Positions 7,818 to 15,554 of a DNA stretch of 21,784 bases are shown here, piece by piece; position 1 is the stretch's first letter, and every line of letters begins with the position of its first letter. Origin of the DNA: a virus; the IMG/VR virus record IMGVR_UViG_3300020169_000135, positions 1 to 21,784 of that record; one strand, given 5' to 3'. A program made the translations under genes and the position numbers. The notes under the pieces are model-generated. The model was not told where the DNA came from and did not search any database. It was given only the letters and a program-made list of their open reading frames with translations.

Positions 7818-8975
7818 ATGGCTTTAGCAGCAAAAAGTAAGAAAACATCATCTCAATCTAATGTAGACTGGGCTTATGTAAATTCACAATTAGAGGAAGA
7901 TTCATACTATGCACGTATTGCAGCATTAGTAGATTTAGGACTACATCATCAAGGCTTCAAGGTGAGTGATAAAGGTATTACTGTAGTATCTACTAAAGAC
8001 GAAGCATTCGATATTATTGAGAAGGCTGAGGATATTGTAGGATTGCCTAAACTAGAAGAGAATAAATGGGATAAGTTTGAAGAAGTAGATCATCCTGTAT
8101 TTAAGATGGACTTCAAGATCGTTAAAGATCAGTGGGTATTCCCTTCTAAAGATGGTATTGAGAATGTCACTTATGCAGATTCAGAGGAGGAAGCAGAAGA
8201 ACTATTAGCACAAGCTAAGAAATTGGATAAGTATAAAAATCTAGCTAAAGCTGGAGTAGATGGTTATGAAGAGATTACCACTCCATTTAAACTGCCATTT
8301 AATATCTATGACGGTGGTGAGGATAATGAGTTAGGTATTATCTCTGATTTAACAGAGACTTCTATTAAGTATTCAGAAGACAGCGATCCTGTTAACTATC
8401 GTGTATATCTAGATCCTAGCTATAAAGAGGATATTAAAGGTTTTGCTATTACACCTCAATTCTCTAGTAAGTCTACAGTAGGTAAACTCTGCAAGGCTAC
8501 AGGTAATAAGAAAGTAATGGAGGATTCTGATTACTTAGTGGATCTATTGAATAGTCCATATCTACAGGTACTAGCTGCGAGTGGTGAATCCTTCTTCCCT
8601 AGTAATGACTTTGGAGCTTTGCGACAGAAAGAGTTAGATGATGTACCAGCACTATCTATTGAAGGGTTTGAGGAAGGTGTAGTAATTGACTTCGACACTG
8701 TTACAGTAGAACAACTAGAAGCTATCAAGTTACGCAAGTACTACACAGATCGTATTAAGAAAGCTCTCAACTACGAAGGCTCTCAGATGCAGAAAGCTTT
8801 AGAAGAGTATGAAGCTTCACGAGGTAATACTAAACCAGCAGAACAAGTTGAAGAGGATGTAGAAGCAGATGAGACTCCAAAGACAGAGAAGAAGACTACT
8901 CCTAAGAAAGCTGCACCTAAAGCGGAACCAGAAGTAGATGCTGATGATGAATGTCCTTTTGACTTAGACGATTAA
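7818..8975 (+). CDS. Probable single-stranded DNA-binding protein, 385 aa
   Basis: Several traits point to an SSB role. It lies between the polymerase and the 5'-3' exonuclease. Residues 31-45 (YARIAALVDLGLHHQ) match a signature common in phage SSB-like proteins that begin an OB-type domain with an ARxxxxxDLGxQ pattern. The C-terminal tail is low-complexity (KKAAPKAEPEVDADD) and ends in acidic and aromatic residues, CPFDLDD, like the protein-binding tails of SSB and T7 gp2.5. At 385 residues it is longer than gp2.5 (232), so it may carry an extra domain in the middle. It would coat unwound DNA and recruit the polymerase and helicase. The function is an inference from context and tail. Confidence 0.7.
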   Translation: MALAAKSKKTSSQSNVDWAYVNSQLEEDSYYARIAALVDLGLHHQGFKVSDKGITVVSTKDEAFDIIEKAEDIVGLPKLEENKWDKFEEVDHPVFKMDFKIVKDQWVFPSKDGIENVTYADSEEEAEELLAQAKKLDKYKNLAKAGVDGYEEITTPFKLPFNIYDGGEDNELGIISDLTETSIKYSEDSDPVNYRVYLDPSYKEDIKGFAITPQFSSKSTVGKLCKATGNKKVMEDSDYLVDLLNSPYLQVLAASGESFFPSNDFGALRQKELDDVPALSIEGFEEGVVIDFDTVTVEQLEAIKLRKYYTDRIKKALNYEGSQMQKALEEYEASRGNTKPAEQVEEDVEADETPKTEKKTTPKKAAPKAEPEVDADDECPFDLDD

Positions 8976-8983
8976 TATAACCC

Positions 8984-9001
8984 TTCCACAAGGACGTGGA
9001 A
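8984..9001 (+). promoter_or_regulatory. Hairpin between SSB-like gene and exonuclease gene
   Basis: A six-base perfect stem, TTCCAC (8984-8989) and GTGGAA (8996-9001), closes the six-base loop AAGGAC. The loop itself is Shine-Dalgarno-like. There is no T-run after it, so it is unlikely to be a simple intrinsic terminator; it may tune translation or mRNA processing between an abundant SSB and a less needed exonuclease. Confidence 0.45.
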
Positions 9002-9019
9002 TGAATTTGAGGAATGATT

Positions 9020-10150
9020 ATGGCATTGAAGAAGAATGGTACAAACAAGAATAGCGATAAAATCAGGGATGTACTTAATCCTGATAATGATCTAGTAGCT
9101 GTTATAGATGGGGATTATATTATATTCAAGGCAGCAGCCGTTGCAGATGAACATTTTATAACAGCTACACATACTAAATCTAATACCAGTAAAGAGTTTA
9201 AGAATGTAACAGAGTTTAAAGGCAGAGGTAAGGTATTAGGAGGCTGGCTAGGAGAGCAGAACGAGAAACGTATTAAGAAAGATAAGCCACTATTAGCACT
9301 TGAAGATTTCACTATAGTTAAAAGTGTAAGACGTGAGAAGAAAGAGGATGCAGATGGTAATACACTTACAGATGAAGAGACATTAGCTCACTACTTCTAC
9401 AGTGCCAGAACACTACTCACATCTGTACTAAAAGAACTAGGTGCTAGCGATTATGTAATGTACATTGGAGGTAAGGAAGAGTTCAGGTTACATAAATCCA
9501 AACTAATGAAGTATAAAGGTAATCGTGATGATATGCAGAAGCCTATTATCTTTAAAGAGATGAGGCAATATGCTATAGATCATTTAGGAGCTAAGGTAGT
9601 CGAAGGTATTGAGGTAGATGATCAAGTTATTATAGATGCTTATGGTAAAGATAATCATGTTGTTGTTGCTATTGATAAAGATACTATGGCACAACCTGTT
9701 AAAGCATTCAATCCAGATAAAAGTGATTTAGGTATTATTGATTGTACAGGACTAGGCGAGTTAAGAATTGAATTACAAGGTACTGCTAAAACTAAAGTAC
9801 TAAAAGGGTATGGCTACAAGTTCATGTTGGCTCAATTAGTACTAGGAGATAAAGCCGATAATTATAAACCTACTTGTAAATCAAATATTAAGTTTGGAGA
9901 TGTAAAAGCTTATGAACTATTACATGATATTACCAGTGAGAAAGAAGGGTTAGAACGTGTAATAGAGCAGTATAAGTTATTCTATCCAGAGCCTATTGTG
10001 ACAGAAGATTGGCAAGGGAATTCTATGCAGATAAATTGGTTGAGTGTATTGGAGGAGATATTTGTCATGGTGAATATGCAGAGAGTAGAGAATGATACTC
10101 GGAGTGTGTTTACGGAGTTTACTAAGTATGGAGTGATATATGAGTATTGA
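9020..10150 (+). CDS. 5'-3' exonuclease (FEN/PIN-like), 376 aa
   Basis: Likely removes RNA primers or resects DNA during phage replication and host DNA breakdown, as T7 gp6 and T5 D15 do. Visible signatures are the acidic pair VIDGDY (D30, D32), the YKGNRDDMQKP stretch matching the arch/YKxxR region of phage exonucleases, EVDDQVIIDAY and VVVAIDKDTM (metal-binding acids), then LGDKADNYKPTCKSNIKFG (helix-hairpin-helix-like region with GDxxDN). I place the start at 9020 because GAGGA at 9009-9013 is six bases ahead of it; an in-frame ATG at 9014 would be too close. It overlaps the next gene by 11 bases. The family is confident; the exact substrate is inferred. Confidence 0.88.
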   Translation: MALKKNGTNKNSDKIRDVLNPDNDLVAVIDGDYIIFKAAAVADEHFITATHTKSNTSKEFKNVTEFKGRGKVLGGWLGEQNEKRIKKDKPLLALEDFTIVKSVRREKKEDADGNTLTDEETLAHYFYSARTLLTSVLKELGASDYVMYIGGKEEFRLHKSKLMKYKGNRDDMQKPIIFKEMRQYAIDHLGAKVVEGIEVDDQVIIDAYGKDNHVVVAIDKDTMAQPVKAFNPDKSDLGIIDCTGLGELRIELQGTAKTKVLKGYGYKFMLAQLVLGDKADNYKPTCKSNIKFGDVKAYELLHDITSEKEGLERVIEQYKLFYPEPIVTEDWQGNSMQINWLSVLEEIFVMVNMQRVENDTRSVFTEFTKYGVIYEY

Positions 10151-10556
10151 TATAGATAAAACATTAGAAGATTATAAAGAATTACGTCTTATTATTATAG
10201 AAGAAAGAGAGAGGGTACAACAGGAGGTATTAGTTTTATTAAAGATTGCAAAAGATGAGTATAACAGTAAGAACTGGTTTATGAAATTGTACTACAGTTG
10301 TCAAACATTGATTACTGCCCATAACTTACTAAGTAATGTAGGGATAGGATGTCAATATCTTTTTAAAGTAACAGATAATCATTTCTTATTTTCTCACAGA
10401 ATGTTGGAAGCTTGGTGTAATGAGGATCCAAGACTCTCCCTAGAGGATATTAAGGAAGAAGATATAAGTGAGGATATTTTTCAATCTATACTGGAATTTG
10501 TCAACTGGGCTAAAGTATATAATAGATTTGTAATAAAGTGCCGTGTTAACCAATGA
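10140..10556 (+). CDS. Hypothetical protein, 138 aa
   Basis: A mostly helical protein with an acidic, Glu-rich N-terminus (IIIEERERVQQEV). No family or active-site motif is recognised. It overlaps the end of the exonuclease by 11 bases and the next start by ATGA, so it is translated with them. The cysteines are scattered and do not form a metal pattern. Confidence 0.7.
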   Translation: MSIDIDKTLEDYKELRLIIIEERERVQQEVLVLLKIAKDEYNSKNWFMKLYYSCQTLITAHNLLSNVGIGCQYLFKVTDNHFLFSHRMLEAWCNEDPRLSLEDIKEEDISEDIFQSILEFVNWAKVYNRFVIKCRVNQ

Positions 10557-10768
10557 AACAAGTAGCAATACTATACAAAGGTGATAAACCATCTTATCCA
10601 GAAGTAGAAGATATGGAATATACATACATTGAAGCTGCATCTAGTATAACTGGAATGGAATTTGATATGTTATTAGTAGATGAGTTAGCTAGTGTAGACA
10701 AGGAACTTTTCAAAAAGGCAGTAAAGCAAGTTAAGTATCATCCATCTGAACTATTTAAGGAGGAGTAA
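10553..10768 (+). CDS. Hypothetical protein, 71 aa
   Basis: A small soluble protein starting at an ATGA overlap. It has an alternating hydrophobic strand (VAILYKG) and a second one (FDMLLVDELASVDKEL), resembling a fragment of an alpha/beta fold, but no named domain is recognised. Confidence 0.7.
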   Translation: MKQVAILYKGDKPSYPEVEDMEYTYIEAASSITGMEFDMLLVDELASVDKELFKKAVKQVKYHPSELFKEE

Positions 10769-10771
10769 ACC

Positions 10772-11005
10772 ATGGCACCTAATGAAGCACATACTTTCTT
10801 AATGGAATCTATAGATAAGGCATACTCTAACCTGATAGAGAAATCAAATAAACCTAAAGGTATTAAGTTTATAAAAACCCCTGACAATGATTTTATAGAG
10901 GGATTTACTATAGACTATGATGAGGGCATGATTACATCTATACAGTTAAGAGGCAGTATTAAACAAATAACAATAGAGGGTACATTAGATTATGAAGACA
11001 TTTAG
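10772..11005 (+). CDS. Hypothetical protein, 77 aa
   Basis: Starts at an ATG behind the strong ribosome site AAGGAGGAG. The N-terminal part is helical and the C-terminal part is beta-rich (FIEGFTIDYDEGMITSIQL). No family recognised. It ends inside the following gene by a short overlap. Confidence 0.7.
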   Translation: MAPNEAHTFLMESIDKAYSNLIEKSNKPKGIKFIKTPDNDFIEGFTIDYDEGMITSIQLRGSIKQITIEGTLDYEDI

Positions 11006-11174
11006 TATGAGTCAATATCCAAACAAGGAGACACTATTAGCTGCCAGAGTGGGGTATCTCACAGGATTTACTATGGAGTTATTAGATAGACTAATAGAGT
11101 TAAAAGAAGTAGAACTAGATGAAGAGTCTGGTGAATATTATTGGACAGATACGGGATATAATATTTATGAGTAA
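10992..11174 (+). CDS. Hypothetical protein, 60 aa (or 55 aa)
   Basis: A small acidic protein, Glu-rich in the second half (IELKEVELDEESGEYYW). Two in-frame starts are possible: 10992, which has AGAGGG 11 bases upstream and overlaps the previous gene, and 11007, just after the previous stop but with a weaker ribosome site. The start is therefore uncertain. The stop overlaps the MazG-like gene by eight bases (ATGAGTAA). Function unknown. Confidence 0.6.
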   Translation: MKTFSMSQYPNKETLLAARVGYLTGFTMELLDRLIELKEVELDEESGEYYWTDTGYNIYE

Positions 11175-11529
11175 TACAGAACAAGAGTTTAATAAGATGG
11201 TGTCTAATCTGGTTAAGTCTGGAGAGGATATACTACAAGAACTAACACCAGAACAAGCACATCTGTTACACATGGCTGTAGGGGCATCTGGAGAGTCTGG
11301 GGAATTACTAGATGCTATTAAGAAATACACTATCTACCAGAAAGAATTAGACCTAATAAATGTAATTGAAGAGATTGGGGATATTTACTTCTACTTACAA
11401 GGTATCGAAGCTGCACTGGGACTAACACGAGAAGAGATACTACGAGGGAATATTGTTAAGCTTAGTAAGCGATACAGTGGAGGTAGTTATAGTAATGAGC
11501 AAGCTAAGGTGAGGGCTGATAAGGTATGA
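11167..11529 (+). CDS. MazG-like nucleotide pyrophosphohydrolase, 120 aa
   Basis: An all-alpha NTP pyrophosphohydrolase that would hydrolyse (d)NTPs, or possibly (p)ppGpp, to monophosphate and pyrophosphate. The magnesium-binding signature is intact: E43xxE46 (GESGELLDA) and E69xxD72 (EEIGDIYFYL), followed by the family-typical KRYSGGSYSNEQA near the end. Phage MazG-like enzymes are usually thought to adjust nucleotide pools or blunt the host starvation response. I choose the ATG at 11167 because it forms the eight-base ATGAGTAA overlap seen elsewhere here and matches the usual compact size; an in-frame ATG at 11119 would add 16 atypical residues. Confidence 0.9.
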   Translation: MSNTEQEFNKMVSNLVKSGEDILQELTPEQAHLLHMAVGASGESGELLDAIKKYTIYQKELDLINVIEEIGDIYFYLQGIEAALGLTREEILRGNIVKLSKRYSGGSYSNEQAKVRADKV

Positions 11530-11801
11530 GTGAAGAATATACCTTACTGGAGTTAAGCGTAGTAAGCGGGAAACTAAGCCTACTTAATTCCTATGTAAAG
11601 ATGTTAGATAATACTAGCCTACGATTGGTGAAGAAGTATATAGATGAGAGGATTGATGCTCAATTAAAAGAGGAGTACGATATAAGAGATACTAATACGT
11701 ATAAGGAAGTACTTGATTCTAACAGTAGTATAGATTGGAGGTACTATAGATATATCATTAATGAGGATGGAGATGGGTTGTGTATGGGGATTATTAAATG
11801 A
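11526..11801 (+). CDS. Hypothetical protein, 91 aa
   Basis: Linked by ATGA overlaps to the MazG-like gene before it and the HNH gene after it. The N-terminal half is leucine-rich and helical (LLELSVVSGKLSLLNSYVKM). The C-terminal half is tyrosine-rich (YRYIINEDGDGLCMGIIK). No known domain is recognised. Confidence 0.7.
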   Translation: MSEEYTLLELSVVSGKLSLLNSYVKMLDNTSLRLVKKYIDERIDAQLKEEYDIRDTNTYKEVLDSNSSIDWRYYRYIINEDGDGLCMGIIK

Positions 11802-12328
11802 GTAAAAAACTCTGGGAATTATACCCAGATATCTGGCCTACTAAATCATCCTTCTTTACATTCTTACGGGGATCATTAAGACGTGCTGTATGGGAGAAAT
11901 ACCCAGTTAAATTACAGTTTAAGAATGAGCAATGTGATCCACCACCTGCGGGGTACACTGGAAGAGCTAAATCTGGAACTAATTGTGCATTAACAGGAGA
12001 ATGGGAAGGTAAGAGTAAACTGGAAGTAGATCACATTGAAGGTAATGTAAGTCTACAAGATTGGGAGGATGTATTACCATTCATTGAACATCTATGTGCG
12101 TCTAAGGATAATCTACAATTAGTCACAAAGGCAGCACATAAGATTAAGAGCTATGCAGATAGGATGGGTATTACATTCGAGGAGGCTAGCGTTATTAAGG
12201 AGGCTATATCTATTTGTAAGATTAAAGGTAATGATAAAGTGTGGTTAAAAGCTAGCGGTATTATCCCAGATAGTAATGCAGCTAAACGTAGGAAGCAAGT
12301 TGAAGATAAACTGAGGAGTAGTGTATGA
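11798..12328 (+). CDS. HNH-family endonuclease-like protein, 176 aa
   Basis: The centre carries an HNH-type core: C63 begins CALTGEW, then EVDHIEGN (D78, H79), and NLQLVTKAAHKIKSYA with H114 in the place of the last metal ligand. A partner cysteine at C46 (EQCDPPP) may help hold the fold. This layout, with a long C-terminal helical tail rich in Lys, is common in phage HNH proteins that nick or cut DNA. Whether it is a homing enzyme, a recombination or packaging nuclease, or a host-DNA degrader is not decided by the sequence. It sits mid-operon, coupled by ATGA on both sides, which argues for a resident gene rather than a recent insertion. Confidence 0.78.
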   Translation: MSKKLWELYPDIWPTKSSFFTFLRGSLRRAVWEKYPVKLQFKNEQCDPPPAGYTGRAKSGTNCALTGEWEGKSKLEVDHIEGNVSLQDWEDVLPFIEHLCASKDNLQLVTKAAHKIKSYADRMGITFEEASVIKEAISICKIKGNDKVWLKASGIIPDSNAAKRRKQVEDKLRSSV

Positions 12329-12498
12329 GGGAGGAAACTAAATTACAACTAATAAACTTAGGAGATGCCTTAGTCTACCATAATGGAGAGGAGATATATA
12401 AACTAGAACAGGATGATGTAACATACTATAAAGATGCAGCTATTAAGTTTCTTAAAGATAGAGGTTGCTTATTTGAAGAATTGATAGAGGAGGATTAA
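12325..12498 (+). CDS. Small hypothetical protein, 57 aa
   Basis: Begins at an ATGA overlap with the HNH gene and ends at a TAA two bases before the next ATG. The protein is acidic, with TKLQLINLGDALVYHNGEEI near the start and a Glu-rich end (LFEELIEED). Its tail supplies GAGGAGGAT, the ribosome site for the following gene. Position and coupling support it; no function is recognised. Confidence 0.65.
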   Translation: MREETKLQLINLGDALVYHNGEEIYKLEQDDVTYYKDAAIKFLKDRGCLFEELIEED

Positions 12499-12499
12499 C

Positions 12500-12667
12500 A
12501 TGTCCAATAATTATGTACAAGAAATGATTAAAGAGTTAAACCACTTAGAGCGGAATGATCGTAGTAAATATCCACTCCTTAAAGAGTTAATTAAATCAGT
12601 AGGAGAATTACAGCAAGAAGTATCTAATCTAAAATCACAATTAAATACAATTGGGAAGAATATATGA
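12500..12667 (+). CDS. Small coiled-coil protein, 55 aa
   Basis: Follows a strong ribosome site (GAGGAGG) and overlaps the metallophosphoesterase start as ATGA. The C-terminal half has heptad-like spacing (SVGELQQEVSNLKSQL), suggesting a dimeric coiled coil, and the N-terminal half is charged and helical. The coupling to the phosphoesterase could mean a partner or adaptor, but this is only positional evidence. Confidence 0.65.
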   Translation: MSNNYVQEMIKELNHLERNDRSKYPLLKELIKSVGELQQEVSNLKSQLNTIGKNI

Positions 12668-13746
12668 GTAGTTTAAAAGATGATGAAGTGAAGTTGCAGG
12701 TAGTTAAGTTGGATGAAGGTGGATACACGCAGTATAAGATAGAAGAGATTACTAAGATACCACAATCAACTATTTCAGATTTCTTGAGTAAGAGAACATA
12801 TACGAAATGGTGGAGTGAATATGAGAGCGATAAGGCAGTAGATAATATGATTAAAGCATATGAGGATACAAAACCTACACCTGCAAATTTTGATAGAAAG
12901 TATGAGGTAGTTATTGATAAACCTCTTATGAAGATTGAAACTACAGTAGGCGATATTGCAGATGATTGTACACACTTTGTCATTCCAGATACGCAAGTAA
13001 GGCCAGACATCAGCTTAGATTATTTACACTGGGTTGGTATGTATATTGCTAATCGAAAACCAGATGTAATCATTCATCTAGGGGATCATGCAGACATGCC
13101 ATCGTTATCTAGTTATGATAAAGGAAAGCGTTCAGCAGAAGGTAAGCGATTACATGAAGATATTAAATCAGCAATAGATGGTATGCAGGTACTGCTAAAA
13201 CCTCTATATGATCTACAACAACAGGAGTTAGCTGAGTATGGAGAGATCAGATATAAACCTCGTATGGTGTTTACATTAGGTAATCATGAGTTTAGGATTA
13301 TGAGGCACGTAGATTCCAACCCTGAGTTACACGGCTTCTTTGGCTATGATGATCTCAAATATAAAGAACAAGGTTGGGAAGTGTATGATTTCTTGAAGCC
13401 AGTGATTGTAAATGGTGTCACATATGTACACTTTATGGCGAACCCCATGAGTGGAAAGCCCTACGGAGGAGCAGCACTTAATGTACTAAAGAATGTAGGG
13501 GAATCATTTACACAAGGTCATAAGCAAACCTTAGATGTAGCTACACGTTTCCTTCCCAGCAGTGGTAAGCAGCAATGGGCTATTATTGCAGGAGCTTGTT
13601 ATGTACATGATGAGGACTACAAGGGATATCAAGGTAATAAACATTGGAGAGGTGTTGTAGTTAAACATAATGTAATTGAAGGTAGCTTCAATCCTATGTT
13701 TGTAGACTTAGATTATTTAGGTAAAAGGTATGAAAAAAGTAATTAA
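12664..13746 (+). CDS. Calcineurin-like metallophosphoesterase with N-terminal HTH, 360 aa
   Basis: Residues 21-44 (YTQYKIEEITKIPQSTISDF) fit a helix-turn-helix of the kind found in small DNA-binding domains. After a linker, a calcineurin-like phosphoesterase domain shows its motifs in order: PDTQ (D109, Q111), LGDHAD (D141, D144), GNHE (206-209, N207 and H208), YVHF (H256) and GHKQ (H286, with Q288 taking the place of the more usual second His). Two metal ions would be bound and a phosphoester bond cut; phage members are implicated in DNA or nucleotide processing. The DNA-binding fusion argues for a DNA-directed substrate, which is inference. It overlaps the homing-type endonuclease downstream by 17 bases. 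Confidence 0.87.
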   Translation: MSSLKDDEVKLQVVKLDEGGYTQYKIEEITKIPQSTISDFLSKRTYTKWWSEYESDKAVDNMIKAYEDTKPTPANFDRKYEVVIDKPLMKIETTVGDIADDCTHFVIPDTQVRPDISLDYLHWVGMYIANRKPDVIIHLGDHADMPSLSSYDKGKRSAEGKRLHEDIKSAIDGMQVLLKPLYDLQQQELAEYGEIRYKPRMVFTLGNHEFRIMRHVDSNPELHGFFGYDDLKYKEQGWEVYDFLKPVIVNGVTYVHFMANPMSGKPYGGAALNVLKNVGESFTQGHKQTLDVATRFLPSSGKQQWAIIAGACYVHDEDYKGYQGNKHWRGVVVKHNVIEGSFNPMFVDLDYLGKRYEKSN

Positions 13747-14413
13747 CCTTGTAGGTAAGACGTTCGGGAGGTTAAGTGTGATTAAGAGGGTTAATAAGAG
13801 AGGGCAGAAGGGAGAAATCTCGTGGTTATGTAAATGCGAGTGTGGCGTAGAGGTGGTTGTACTAGGGGCTTCTTTAAGGAGTGGCAATACAGCGAGCTGT
13901 GGATGCCTGCATAAGGAATCTATTACTAAGATAAAAACTACTCATGGGTTATGTAAACACCCTCTTTACATAGTATGGAAGAATATGAGGATTCGGTGTA
14001 CTAGCTTAGGAAACAAGAGCTATCTTAATTATGGAGGCAGGGGTATCGCTGTGTGTGATAGATGGCTAGAATCTTTCGAGAATTTCTATAATGATGTTAT
14101 AGGAGGTTACAAAAAAGGTTTACAACTAGATAGAATAGACAATGATGGTAACTATGAACCTAGTAATTGTAGGTGGGTGACTAGAAATCAGAATCAGATG
14201 AATACCAGATCTGCTGAAAACTCTACTAGTATGTATAAAGGAGTGAGCTTACGTAGAGGAGATGGTAAGTGGGTATCTCAGATAAGTAAGAATGGTAAGA
14301 AATACTACTTAGGTTACTTCACCTGTGAAAAGAAAGCCGCTTTGGTCTATAATGAAAAAGCTAAGGAGTTATTCGGAGAATATGCCAGTTTAAATAAAAT
14401 AGAGGAAAATTAA
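13730..14413 (+). CDS. HNH homing-type endonuclease with AP2 domain, 227 aa
   Basis: Domains in order: an N-terminal LVGKTFGRLSVIKRV module with a cysteine cluster (C34, C36, C38, C57, C59), common in phage endonucleases; an HNH-like core YGGRGIAVCDRW then LDRIDNDGNYEPSNCRW (about 101-150); and a C-terminal AP2 DNA-binding domain, MYKGVSLRRGDGKWVSQIS to about residue 222. This is the layout of mobile HNH-AP2 enzymes that spread by cutting related genomes at a specific site. The start lies 17 bases inside the phosphoesterase gene, in another frame, and the next gene begins one base after its stop, so it is a free-standing passenger squeezed between genes with little or no loss. Its opening stretch looks somewhat G-richer than its neighbours by eye. 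Confidence 0.88.
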   Translation: MKKVINLVGKTFGRLSVIKRVNKRGQKGEISWLCKCECGVEVVVLGASLRSGNTASCGCLHKESITKIKTTHGLCKHPLYIVWKNMRIRCTSLGNKSYLNYGGRGIAVCDRWLESFENFYNDVIGGYKKGLQLDRIDNDGNYEPSNCRWVTRNQNQMNTRSAENSTSMYKGVSLRRGDGKWVSQISKNGKKYYLGYFTCEKKAALVYNEKAKELFGEYASLNKIEEN

Positions 14414-14414
14414 T

Positions 14415-14660
14415 ATGAATGAAGAATTAGACAGTACAATAATTACATACCAATCTCCTTATGAGAATGCTTTCTCTGTTAATCCTCATATAGAGACTTG
14501 GCCTGAGTTGATAATTGAATTTAGCAAGGTATTAAATAAAGCTGACTATTCTGTGCCTATTGACTTAATAGGAGAAGCTGTGTATAGTGCTAGGGACAAG
14601 TTTCGAGTTAGGTTAAACAACAAGAAACTAGAAGGTCAATTAGACTTACCATTGGAGTAG
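14415..14660 (+). CDS. Hypothetical protein, 81 aa
   Basis: Small acidic soluble protein with a GAGGAAAA ribosome site. No domain is recognised; the middle is helical (LIIEFSKVLNKADYSVPIDL) and the end is a mixed polar tail (GQLDLPLE). It sits between the homing-type endonuclease and the HAD nucleotidase and is separated from each by only a few bases. Confidence 0.7.
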   Translation: MNEELDSTIITYQSPYENAFSVNPHIETWPELIIEFSKVLNKADYSVPIDLIGEAVYSARDKFRVRLNNKKLEGQLDLPLE

Positions 14661-14663
14661 TAT

Positions 14664-15275
14664 ATGAGTAAAGGTATTATTGGAGTAGATATAGACTTAA
14701 CAGTGGCAGACAGTGACATAAGCCACTGGAATTGGTTACAACAAGTCTCTAGAAATGGTGATGGATTATGTATGCCTAAAGGGAGCAGTACAGAGCTATT
14801 AAACTATGACTTAGGATCTTACTTCGATCTACCTAATCACTTAGATAGTATGGACTTCTGGAGATTATCTGATATATACGATGAGAGGCCAGAAGAAACT
14901 CCTTTATATATTACTAAGCAAATACAAGGTAGGACTATACAACCTATTAAGAATAGTGTACAATGCCTACAGTCATTATCTTCCCAAGGATGGGAGATTG
15001 TATTTGTATCACATGTTAAGGGTAATCATCATAAGAGTAAGGTAAATTGGCTTAAACGTCACTTTCCTTTCATGGATGGATTTATTGCTACTCAAGAGAA
15101 ACATTATGTTAATTGTGATGTGTTTATAGATGATAGGCATAATCATTTGAATATAATGGATGCTTACTGTAAGATAAAGTTTGACACAGTGTATGAACAG
15201 AGTGTAGAATTAGGACATGTAAGTTTGATTAGTAATGATTGGGTTGAAATTGAAGAGTTTATTAATAAATTATAG
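14664..15275 (+). CDS. HAD-family 5'(3')-deoxyribonucleotidase-like protein, 203 aa
   Basis: Would remove phosphate from (deoxy)nucleoside monophosphates or a related substrate. HAD motif I is intact: VDIDLTV with nucleophile D9, acid/base D11 and T13. Motif II is the Ser in VFVSHVKG, a lysine (HHKSKVNWLK) serves as motif III, and motif IV is the acidic pair D156-D157 in VFIDDRHNH. The fold order and about 200-residue size match phage-encoded NT5C-like enzymes. With the MazG-like enzyme and the dNMP kinase it forms a dispersed nucleotide-pool set. The substrate is inferred, not read. Confidence 0.83.
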   Translation: MSKGIIGVDIDLTVADSDISHWNWLQQVSRNGDGLCMPKGSSTELLNYDLGSYFDLPNHLDSMDFWRLSDIYDERPEETPLYITKQIQGRTIQPIKNSVQCLQSLSSQGWEIVFVSHVKGNHHKSKVNWLKRHFPFMDGFIATQEKHYVNCDVFIDDRHNHLNIMDAYCKIKFDTVYEQSVELGHVSLISNDWVEIEEFINKL

Positions 15276-15287
15276 AGGAGTGAGGTT

Positions 15288-15554
15288 ATGAGTACAGTAG
15301 ATGGGTTATTACTATTCTGGCTACTACCTAGTTTAATAACGTTATGGCTGTGGATAATCCTCAACAGGGTATTAGATAGTAAGGAACCCAGAGATTATGA
15401 TGGAGAATGTTGGTCTATATTATTAGGAGCTGCGCTTCTATACCCATTAGGTCTATCTATTATAATACTCCTAGTATTATGTACTCTATTGGAGGAACCT
15501 TGTAAAGTATTATTCAACATACTAGCCAAAGAGATCAAGTTTAAACGGGATTAA
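15288..15554 (+). CDS. Two-helix membrane protein, 88 aa (copy 1 of a pair)
   Basis: Hydrophobic helices at about 6-26 and 42-66 are joined by a charged loop (LDSKEPRDYDGECW) and followed by a basic tail (AKEIKFKRD). The ribosome site is TAGAGGAGTGAGG. Its stop (TAA, 15552-15554) touches the first base of the conserved noncoding element. The protein at 18007-18231 has the same size class, two helices and the similar second-helix shape xxxILLxxxxxxPL, and also sits directly ahead of a copy of that element, so the two are probably paralogues. Function unknown. Confidence 0.8.
   Translation: MSTVDGLLLFWLLPSLITLWLWIILNRVLDSKEPRDYDGECWSILLGAALLYPLGLSIIILLVLCTLLEEPCKVLFNILAKEIKFKRD

Noticed and set aside
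11119-11166. Upstream in-frame start for the MazG-like gene
   Set aside because: It adds 16 residues unlike the family and breaks the usual eight-base overlap; 11167 is the better start.
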